Positions 1-5,027 of a stretch of DNA of 12,977 nucleotides are shown here, one piece after another. Position 1 is the stretch's first letter; every line of letters begins with the position of its first letter. Source of the DNA: Bryobacterales bacterium (lineage in GTDB: Bacteria; Acidobacteriota; Terriglobia; Bryobacterales; Bryobacteraceae); the NCBI GenBank assembly GCA_003487005.1, contig DNFG01000097.1:140-13116 (forward strand). Direction: 5' to 3'. The notes beneath the pieces are model-generated. The model was not told the DNA's origin. It did not search any database and saw only the letters and a program-made list of their open reading frames with translations. Made by a program: the position numbers and the translations under genes.

Positions 1-404
1 CCCAAAAAGCCGGCGGCACCCCCCCCGGCCCCCCGGCCCCCCGCCACGTCCCTCTCCTCCGGCGCCTCATCCTCTCGCGCCCCTTCTTCGAACGCATCCC
101 CGGCCAGTCCCTGCTTGCCGGCCCCGGGGGCGAACGCTACCACCGCGTCATCGCCACCCGCGGCGCCGCCTACGCCTTCTTCTACACCTTCACCGGCGAA
201 CCCTTCACTGTCCGCATGGGCGCCCTCTCCGGACGCCACACCGCCGCCTCCTGGTTCGACCCCCGCACCGGCCAAACCCGCGCCATCGGCCGTTTCCGTA
301 ACCGCGGCACCCGCACCTTCACCCCCCCACAACCCGCCCTCGATTGGGTCCTCGTCCTCGACGACGCCTCCGCCAACTTCACACCCCCCGGCCAGATCCC
401 TTGA
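1..404 (+). CDS. Apiosidase-like glycoside hydrolase (DUF4038/GH140 type), C-terminal fragment
   Basis: Only the last ~133 codons are visible; the gene enters from the left edge in the frame whose codons start at position 3, and ends at TGA 402-404. The translation reads LILSRPFFERIPGQSLLAG, then a beta-rich tail with SWFDPRTGQTRAIGRF, GTRTFTPP and DWVLVLDDAS. This pattern is typical of the end of DUF4038 (apiosidase-like TIM barrel) proteins and the small collagen-binding-like beta domain that follows it. Family members are usually secreted and act on plant polysaccharide side chains (GH140 apiosidases on apiogalacturonan/RG-II); the exact substrate cannot be read from this fragment. The catalytic barrel is outside the window. 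The first 60 bases are extremely C-rich (38 C, 11 G), with C-runs encoding a Pro-rich stretch where the family alignment is poor, so a homopolymer error there is possible. The only good internal ATG (216) lies inside the tail domain and is not a credible start. Confidence 0.8.
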   Translation, partial: QKAGGTPPGPPAPRHVPLLRRLILSRPFFERIPGQSLLAGPGGERYHRVIATRGAAYAFFYTFTGEPFTVRMGALSGRHTAASWFDPRTGQTRAIGRFRNRGTRTFTPPQPALDWVLVLDDASANFTPPGQIP

Positions 405-523
405 CCCTCCCTCTGCCCCCGCGCACGCCTCGCAAAACCACCCATCGGCCATAGTGCTCCCACTCTGCCAACCCTCTCGAAACCCCGTCATCAAACCACG
501 ATGAAACATTGATTCTCCAATTG

Positions 524-566
524 CGTACACCCAAACGAGTGTACGAAGCGAGTTCGGAACGAACTC
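524..566. repeat. Two adjacent inverted repeats in the gap before the CE15 esterase gene
   Basis: The first palindrome has 7-nt arms CGTACAC (524-530) and GTGTACG (539-545) around an 8-nt centre. The second has arms GAGTTCG (550-556) and CGAACTC (560-566) around GAA. They lie 4 bp apart and 71 bp upstream of the esterase ATG. No T-run follows either on the plus strand, so they do not look like a standard intrinsic terminator for the upstream hydrolase. Operators for a dimeric regulator, or a structured leader RNA, are possible; this is inference. The rest of 405-636 shows no gene and no convincing promoter. Confidence 0.4.
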
Positions 567-636
567 CTCCGCAGAGCGTTCTACACGCGCCGGCGACTGC
601 CCCCGCCACGCGCGCACGTCCTCCGGGATAGACTCG

Positions 637-1944
637 ATGGCAGCCATGAAATGCAGAACCGGTTTGGTGACCCTGTTGGCGGCGGCGGGGGTGGTTTGGG
701 CTCAGGAGGCGGCCCGGGAGATTCCGGTTCCGCGTATCCCGACCGCCCTGGGCGAGTTGCCCGGGCCGAAGGCGCTACCCGTCCGCGTGGGCATGCCCGA
801 AGTGCTCGTGATGAACGACGGGCGCCGGGTGACGTCGCCGGAGATGTGGGCGCAGCGCCGCGAGGAAATGCGGCGGATCCTCAGTTATTATGCGGTCGGC
901 TTGATGCCGCCGCCGCCGGGGAATGTCACAAGCGAAGTGGAAAAGGATGAGCGGCTGCTGGAGGCGAAGGTGCGGTACCGGCTGGTCCGGCTGCGGTTCG
1001 GGCCGGACCGGCAGTTGAGTTTGCGGGTGGGATTGTTCACGCCGGCGGGGCCGGGTCCATTTCCGGCGATTATTCTGCAAGGCGGGACGCCGCCGGGGGC
1101 GGTTCCGCTGCCGCGCCTGCCGCAAGGGCCCAACCAGGGCAAGGGGCAGAACGTGCTGGTGCTGGTCGGTCCGGAAGCGCGTCCGGGTCCGGCGCAAGGA
1201 CCCGTGATGACGGCCGAAGCGATGGCCATCCGCCACGAAATCGTCTTCCGCCGGGGCTACGCGCTGGCCGTGTTCAATCCGAACGATTGCGCCGAAGACA
1301 CGACTCTGCGCAATCTGGATGGCAGTTGGGCGTTCCGCAATACGCGGTTCTATCCGGCCTACCCGGGCTACGACTGGGGCATTCTGGCAGGTTGGGCGTG
1401 GGGCGCCTCCCGCGTGGCGGATTATCTGGTCACCGACCGGTCCATCGACAAAGACAAACTGATTGTGACCGGCGCCTCGCGCATGGGTAAATCGGCGATG
1501 GTCGCAGCGGCGTTCGACGACCGCCTCTCGGCCGCCCCCGTCGTCACCGGCGGCGGCGGCGTGGGGGCGTACCGGTTCGCGGGGCCGGAGGGGAGCGAGT
1601 CGCTGGACCTGATGCAGACCAAGTATCCGAACTGGTTTTCCCCCAACTTGCACCAGTTCCGGGGGTTCGTGGACCGTCTGCCGTTTGACCAGCACTGGTT
1701 CATCGCGCTCAGCGCGCCGCGGCCGTTCATCGCCCTCGAAGGCGAGACGGACCGGATCTCGCGCCCCGAAGCGGTGAAACAAAGCCTGGCCGGCGCGGCG
1801 CCGGCTTATGCGCTCCTGGGCGCGGAGAACCGGATCGGCGTCAACTACGCGAAACACGGACACGCTTTCACCGAGGAAGACTGGGTGGCGATGATGGACT
1901 TCTTCGACCGCCACCTGCGCGGGTTGAAAGAAGACCGGCCATGA
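637..1944 (+). CDS. Secreted CE15-type 4-O-methyl-glucuronoyl methylesterase
   Basis: A 435-aa alpha/beta-hydrolase, close to the usual length of bacterial CE15 enzymes, which cleave the ester between lignin alcohols and glucuronic acid on xylan. A Sec-type signal peptide is visible: basic n-region (K5, R7), hydrophobic core to about residue 21, likely cleavage after VWA (22/23). The nucleophile elbow is GASRMGKSA (279-287) with Ser281, matching the CE15 pattern G-x-S-R-x-G-K; Arg282 would serve the oxyanion hole. The candidate catalytic His is His407 or His409 in AKHGHAFTEEDW. The Glu expected shortly after the nucleophile strand is not seen: that region reads VVTGGGGVGAYR (302-313). An acid in ALEGETDR (366-373) may substitute. 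Start: ATG 637 has no clear Shine-Dalgarno; ATG 646 is an alternative. The stop overlaps the next gene by 4 nt, so the two are co-transcribed. Substrate specificity is inferred from the family. Confidence 0.8.
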   Translation: MAAMKCRTGLVTLLAAAGVVWAQEAAREIPVPRIPTALGELPGPKALPVRVGMPEVLVMNDGRRVTSPEMWAQRREEMRRILSYYAVGLMPPPPGNVTSEVEKDERLLEAKVRYRLVRLRFGPDRQLSLRVGLFTPAGPGPFPAIILQGGTPPGAVPLPRLPQGPNQGKGQNVLVLVGPEARPGPAQGPVMTAEAMAIRHEIVFRRGYALAVFNPNDCAEDTTLRNLDGSWAFRNTRFYPAYPGYDWGILAGWAWGASRVADYLVTDRSIDKDKLIVTGASRMGKSAMVAAAFDDRLSAAPVVTGGGGVGAYRFAGPEGSESLDLMQTKYPNWFSPNLHQFRGFVDRLPFDQHWFIALSAPRPFIALEGETDRISRPEAVKQSLAGAAPAYALLGAENRIGVNYAKHGHAFTEEDWVAMMDFFDRHLRGLKEDRP

Positions 1945-2804
1945 TGACGCGACGGACCCTGCTGGCTTCGGCGCTGGCCGCGCCGGGCGCGGACTTGCGC
2001 TTTCACGCGATGGGCGATGGCGGGTTCAGGTTCGACACGGGCGTGCTGAAGGGCGAATTGCGGAAACAGGGGAAGGCGACAGGGTTGCTGCCGGCGGTGC
2101 ATGGGCCGTCGGGGACGGTGCTGGCGACGAGCATGGGCCTGTTCGGGGTGTACCGCGTGTTTTCGGACGGGCGCCGGTATGGCAACGGGATGTGGTACGT
2201 GGAGAGCGAGGCGCGACTGGGGGCGGATGGCTCGGTGGCGGTCCGCTGGGCGGCGGCGGCAGACCGGCCGTTCGGGATGGAGGCGGTGTACCGATGGGCG
2301 GAGGCGGGGGTGCTCGATATCGCCATTTCGGTGACACCGGAACGCGATTTAAGGGATTTTGAGACGTTTCTGGCGTGCTATTTCGGACCGGGCTTCACGG
2401 AGGCGCAGGGGTGGGTTCAGGGCGGAAGGCTGGTGACGGCGAGCCGTGCGGCCGGGGACTGGCAGATGTTCCCAAGGGACGCCGCTGGGGCGGCGATGAT
2501 CCGCGACGGGCGCTGGAAGATCCCGCCACACCCGGTGGATTGGGCGATCCGGGAGGAGTTCGAGGGGCCGGTGGGCGTTCGGAGGAACCGGGAGGCGGGC
2601 CTGACGGCGGTGGTGCTGTCGCGAAGGCGCGACTGCTTCGCCGTGTCGATGCCGCACGAGACGGACACGCACTTTTCGACGTATTTATCGCTGTTCGGCC
2701 GGGATTTGCGCGGCGGGTCAACGGCGCGGGCCGGGGCAAGGCTGGTGCTGGTGGCCGGGGAAGCGGACGTGGGGCGCCTGTACCGGGACTACGAAGCCGG
2801 GTAG
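1941..2804 (+). CDS. Unrecognised exported protein with Tat-like leader
   Basis: A 287-aa protein that I cannot assign to a family. It begins MMTRRTLLASALAAPGA, which has a twin-arginine-like motif (T-R-R-T-L-L) and a short hydrophobic stretch, so export by Tat is likely. The remainder is rich in short alternating hydrophobic segments and Gly/Trp/Tyr (GNGMWYVESEARL, FETFLACYFGPGF, HFSTYLSLFGRDLRGG), suggesting a beta-sandwich or carbohydrate-binding-like fold rather than an enzyme with an obvious motif. No transmembrane helix appears after the leader. ATG 1941 overlaps the CE15 stop (ATGA); ATG 1944 is an equally possible start. Translational coupling to the glucuronoyl esterase argues for a role in the same cell-wall degradation step, such as substrate binding or an accessory hydrolase. 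It ends 11 bp from the convergent hicA end. The coding strand is strongly G-rich. Confidence 0.7.
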   Translation: MMTRRTLLASALAAPGADLRFHAMGDGGFRFDTGVLKGELRKQGKATGLLPAVHGPSGTVLATSMGLFGVYRVFSDGRRYGNGMWYVESEARLGADGSVAVRWAAAADRPFGMEAVYRWAEAGVLDIAISVTPERDLRDFETFLACYFGPGFTEAQGWVQGGRLVTASRAAGDWQMFPRDAAGAAMIRDGRWKIPPHPVDWAIREEFEGPVGVRRNREAGLTAVVLSRRRDCFAVSMPHETDTHFSTYLSLFGRDLRGGSTARAGARLVLVAGEADVGRLYRDYEAG

Positions 2805-2815
2805 CGCGTGGGGGA

Positions 2816-2998
2816 CTACCGGAGGCGGGCGAACGTATCCGGGGCGATGCCCAACTGCCGGAGGATGCGATGGAACAGCGTCGGGCCAATCTCCATCCCG
2901 CCATGCACGGGGATGGTGGTTGCGCGCCCATCCGGATGCTGCCAGCGTTCGTGACTTCCGGTCTGCCGCGTCTGGCGAAAACCGGGCTTCGCCGCCAC
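2816..2998 (-). CDS. hicA: HicA-like mRNA interferase toxin, N-terminally interrupted
   Basis: The open part is 60 aa from GTG 2998. HicA hallmarks are RQTGSHERW (catalytic His16 in the GSH motif), HPDGRATTIPVHGG (22-34) and the C-terminal helix LFHRILRQLGI. HicA toxins are small RNA-binding folds that cut translated mRNAs. Upstream in the same frame is an ATG at 3031-3029 overlapping the end of hicB, reading MPSARA, then TAG (3013-3011), then EFRR before the GTG. The EFRR residues resemble the start of helix 1 in E. coli HicA (SEFRRWLESQG). The ancestral gene therefore probably began at 3031 and a nonsense change split it. However, AGGAG immediately after the T of that TAG lies 9 nt before GTG 2998, so a toxin lacking part of helix 1 could still be translated. 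Either a pseudogene or a shortened, possibly attenuated toxin. Confidence 0.65.
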   Translation of the reverse strand: MAAKPGFRQTRQTGSHERWQHPDGRATTIPVHGGMEIGPTLFHRILRQLGIAPDTFARLR

Positions 2999-3023
2999 GC
3001 GGCGGAACTCCTACGCTCGGGCG

Positions 3024-3245
3024 CTAGGCATGGAGGATTTCGGTGGTGTCCGCCGGCAGGGCCTGATTTCGCTCAGCGTACTCGTCGGCAATCATCTGAA
3101 AGACGGCCGCCAGTTCGGTCAGTGCCGCTTCGCGAGAGAGCATCAGCGCGTGGCAACCCGGAATCGACGGTATCTCGGCGACCCAGCCGCCGGGCTCGTT
3201 GCGGTAGAGCACGACCTTGTAGTCGTCGAAGTGCATCGCCTTCAT
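3024..3245 (-). CDS. hicB: HicB-family antitoxin
   Basis: A 73-aa protein with the HicB-like fold signature: YKVVLYRNEPGGWVAEIPSIPGC (residues 9-31), followed by a helix REAALTELAAVFQMIADEYAERN. It ends soon after, with no helix-turn-helix or ribbon-helix-helix domain, as in the short HicB class. It neutralises HicA by direct binding. ATG 3245 is chosen; ATG 3236 (MHFDDYK) is an alternative, and neither has a good Shine-Dalgarno. The open frame continues far upstream antisense to the sigma factor, but only this part shows family resemblance. The order is antitoxin then toxin, the reverse of the commonest hicAB order; the old hicA ATG (3031) overlaps the hicB end by 8 nt. A perfect 11-bp inverted repeat begins 10 bp upstream of the ATG. 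Confidence 0.82.
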   Translation of the reverse strand: MKAMHFDDYKVVLYRNEPGGWVAEIPSIPGCHALMLSREAALTELAAVFQMIADEYAERNQALPADTTEILHA

Positions 3246-3254
3246 TGTACCGGA

Positions 3255-3288
3255 GGGCGAACGGGAGACACTGAATGCCCGTTCGCCC
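3255..3288. repeat. Perfect 11-bp inverted repeat in the hicB/sigma divergent region
   Basis: Arms GGGCGAACGGG (3255-3265) and CCCGTTCGCCC (3278-3288) are exact reverse complements around a 12-nt centre. The element lies between the divergent hicB and ECF sigma genes, 10 bp from the hicB ATG and about 50 bp from the sigma start. It could be an operator for autoregulation of either unit or a hairpin in the hicB leader. The T-run at 3314-3318 is 25 nt past the arm, too far for a standard terminator, and no plus-strand gene ends nearby. Confidence 0.55.
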
Positions 3289-3338
3289 CGGCACTTTCCG
3301 GAGCGGCGTCCGTCTTTTTCCGCCCGGGCTGCGTCATA

Positions 3339-3932
3339 GTGAGTGAAAGACGGGTTGAACTCAATTTGATCTTTCGCGAAGTGGATGATTCGGACCTGGT
3401 CCGCGGCGCCCGCAAGGGGGACGTGCAGAAGTACAACCTTCTTGTGTCCCGATGGGAAAAGCGCGTGTTCAATTACCTGTTGCGCATTGTGGGTTCGCCG
3501 GATGACGCGCAGGATGTCAGTCAGGAGGCGTTTCTGAAGGCGTATCAAAGCCTGGCGCGGCTGGACGACCCGGCGCGGTTTGGACCGTGGCTGTACCGGA
3601 TCGCGCACAACGAAGCGATCAGCGCCATCCGGCGGCGGCGTCCGTCGGAGGAACTGTCCGAAGCCGTGATGCCGTTTACTTCGGGGCGTTCGCTGGAGGG
3701 CGTGGAACTGTCGCTGGCAGTGGAAACGGCGCTGGCGCGGCTGACGCCCGAGCAGCGCGAGGCAGTGGTTTTGAAGGTGTATGAAGGGTTCAAGTTCGAC
3801 GAAATCGCCGGGATTCTCGGCTGTCCGGCATCGACGGTGAAGTCGCGGGTGTACACAGGTCTGGACCAGTTGAAACAGATGCTGGCGCCGCACACGGGCG
3901 TGGGCCGGACTGGCAAGGAGGCGCAATCATGA
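3339..3932 (+). CDS. ECF-type RNA polymerase sigma factor
   Basis: 197 aa from GTG 3339. Region 2 covers about residues 30-100, with DDAQDVSQEAFLKAYQSL (55-72; core binding, region 2.2) and FGPWLYRIAHNEAISAIRRRR (81-101; region 2.4, -10 recognition). Region 4 covers about 130-184, with LTPEQREAVVLKVYEGF and the helix-turn-helix FDEIAGILGCPASTVKSRVYTGLDQL. No region 1 or 3, which defines the ECF class. The open frame extends further upstream but has no sigma resemblance there. GTG 3339 gives the sensible start MSERRVELNLIFREVDDSDLVRGA; TTG 3366 and GTG 3381 are alternatives, and none has a strong Shine-Dalgarno. The stop overlaps the anti-sigma ATG (ATGA). It heads the apparent operon that includes the secretion genes. 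No promoter matching a typical ECF GGAAC/-10 pair could be identified upstream. Confidence 0.9.
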   Translation: MSERRVELNLIFREVDDSDLVRGARKGDVQKYNLLVSRWEKRVFNYLLRIVGSPDDAQDVSQEAFLKAYQSLARLDDPARFGPWLYRIAHNEAISAIRRRRPSEELSEAVMPFTSGRSLEGVELSLAVETALARLTPEQREAVVLKVYEGFKFDEIAGILGCPASTVKSRVYTGLDQLKQMLAPHTGVGRTGKEAQS

Positions 3933-4483
3933 CCGAACACGAGTTCGACTGGCACGCGTATGTGCTGAACGAAATGCCGGCGGCCGAACGCGAACGGGCG
4001 GCGGCGCACCTGGCGGCGCATCCGGAAGCCCGGGCGGAGGTGGATGATCTGGAATTGACGCTGAGCGCATTGGGCCGGCTCCCGCAGGCCGAACCGGTGC
4101 GCCGGATTGCGTTCGTGTCGGACCCGGTGCTGGAGCCGAACTGGTGGCAGCGGTTCTGGGCATCGGGCCCGAGGCTGGCGTTCGCGGGGGCGGCGATGCT
4201 GTCGCTGGCCATCGTGGTCCACGCGTTTGTGCCGCGCGGCCCGGCGCCGGCGGTTGTGACCGGGGGGATCACTGTCGAGCAGGTCCGGACGGAAGTGGCG
4301 GCGGCCGTGCAGGCGGCGCGGGCCGCCGAACAGGCGCGTTTCGAGCAGGTGAAGGCGGAAATCCTGGAAGAAGCGCAGGCGCAGCGGCGGGCGGATCTCG
4401 AACTGGTCCGGGAATCGTTCCTGATGATGGAAAAACGGCTGGCCGCGGCGCAATCGCTGGCCGTTCGCTATGGAGGCGACTGA
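3929..4483 (+). CDS. Membrane-anchored anti-sigma factor
   Basis: A 184-aa protein preceded by an excellent Shine-Dalgarno, AAGGAGG (3915-3921), and overlapping the sigma stop by 4 nt. The N-terminal ~45 residues (HEFDWHAYVLNEMPAAERERAAAHLAAHPEA) look like the cytoplasmic sigma-binding helices of anti-sigma factors (zf-HC2/ZAS-like), but the H-x3-C-x2-C zinc ligands are absent and the protein has no cysteine. One transmembrane helix spans about 83-101 (RLAFAGAAMLSLAIVVHAFV). The periplasmic part (115-180) is highly charged and Ala/Glu/Arg-rich, predicted as a long helix or coiled coil (VKAEILEEAQAQRRADLELV), with no catalytic motif. Its position directly after the sigma gene supports the assignment. 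It would sequester the sigma factor at the inner membrane and release it on an envelope signal, which is not identified. Confidence 0.78.
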   Translation: MTEHEFDWHAYVLNEMPAAERERAAAHLAAHPEARAEVDDLELTLSALGRLPQAEPVRRIAFVSDPVLEPNWWQRFWASGPRLAFAGAAMLSLAIVVHAFVPRGPAPAVVTGGITVEQVRTEVAAAVQAARAAEQARFEQVKAEILEEAQAQRRADLELVRESFLMMEKRLAAAQSLAVRYGGD

Positions 4484-5025
4484 TGCGGCTCGCGCTGGCG
4501 GCATTGTTGATGATGGCCTGGGCGCCTCTGGAAGCGCAGCGGGCGCTGCCTTCGCGCGGCGAACTGGCGGCTGTGGAAGAGAGCATGTACAACAAGCTGC
4601 GGCGCTATGACATCAATGCGCCGCTGGACGTGCTGGGTCTGCCCCGCGGGATTTACCTGCCGGGTTATGGAGCGGTGTTCACGGCGGAGGTCAATATCGT
4701 CCAGGTGGCGGGTGTCAGCCCGTTCCGGCCGGAGATCGGCCCGGACGAAGTGGCGCGCGTGAAGGCGGCGAAGCTGAAACGGTTGCCGGCGGTCCGGGAC
4801 ATGATGCGGCAGATGCTGGTGGACGGCGCGGCGTCGCTGGACCGGGTGCCGGCGAACGAACAGGTGGTGCTGGGCTTCGTGCTGGTCCATCACTCCTGGG
4901 AGGATCGCAAAGGCCTCCCCCAGATGATCACGATGCAGGCGCCGAAACAGGCGCTGGTGAATGTCGCCACCAAGCGGGCGGGCGCGGACACGCTCGCCAA
5001 CGTGCTGCGTGTACGCGAGGAATAG
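4483..5025 (+). CDS. Unrecognised secreted protein between anti-sigma factor and gspE
   Basis: 180 aa, with ATG 4483 sharing its A with the anti-sigma stop (TGATG). A signal peptide is clear: MRLALAALLMMAWAPLEA with likely cleavage after LEA (18/19), leaving a mature domain of about 160 aa. No cysteines and no second membrane helix. Notable segments are LGLPRGIYLPGYGAVFTAEV (51-70), GVSPFRPEIGPDEVARVK (77-94) and NEQVVLGFVLVHHSWEDRKGLP (125-146). I recall similar unnamed proteins beside acidobacterial sigma/anti-sigma pairs, but this is memory, not a search. It may be the periplasmic ligand or sensor of the anti-sigma factor, or a secretion accessory protein. It ends 2 bp before the gspE start codon, and GAGGA (5017-5021) within its last codons is the gspE ribosome site. 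Confidence 0.7.
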   Translation: MRLALAALLMMAWAPLEAQRALPSRGELAAVEESMYNKLRRYDINAPLDVLGLPRGIYLPGYGAVFTAEVNIVQVAGVSPFRPEIGPDEVARVKAAKLKRLPAVRDMMRQMLVDGAASLDRVPANEQVVLGFVLVHHSWEDRKGLPQMITMQAPKQALVNVATKRAGADTLANVLRVREE

Positions 5026-5027
5026 CG

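Noticed and set aside
19..46. C-run repeat as a possible regulatory or CRISPR-like repeat
   Set aside because: It lies inside a coding frame (Pro/Gly-rich), the units are short homopolymer tracts, and there are no spacers.
115..504. Pro/Ser/Ala-rich open frame overlapping the hydrolase fragment
   Set aside because: Low-complexity reading of C-rich DNA. The frame ending at 404 has the family motifs.
775..1914. 379-aa minus-strand open frame opposite the CE15 gene
   Set aside because: The plus strand carries the signal peptide and esterase motifs; the reverse frame is a high-GC shadow.
3255..3320. Intrinsic terminator made of the 11-bp inverted repeat and the T-run at 3314-3318
   Set aside because: The T-run is 25 nt beyond the stem and no plus-strand gene ends before it.
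3030..3338. N-terminal extension of the sigma factor to a 300-aa protein
   Set aside because: This part lies antisense to hicB and shows no sigma-factor motif; the sensible start is GTG 3339 or slightly later.
3289..3345. Possible promoters for hicB (TATGAC on the minus strand) and for the sigma gene (CATAGT on the plus strand)
   Set aside because: The matching -35 elements have poor sequence or wrong spacing, and the -10 candidates overlap the presumed sigma start codon.
3246..3926. Long minus-strand open frame upstream of and continuous with hicB, antisense to the sigma factor
   Set aside because: Only the last 73 codons (3245-3024) resemble HicB. The rest is Arg/His/Gln-rich antisense of a clear sigma factor gene, typical of high-GC shadow frames.
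4144..4482. N-terminal extension of the secreted orphan protein
   Set aside because: It would overlap the whole anti-sigma 3' half and hide a clean signal peptide that starts at ATG 4483.
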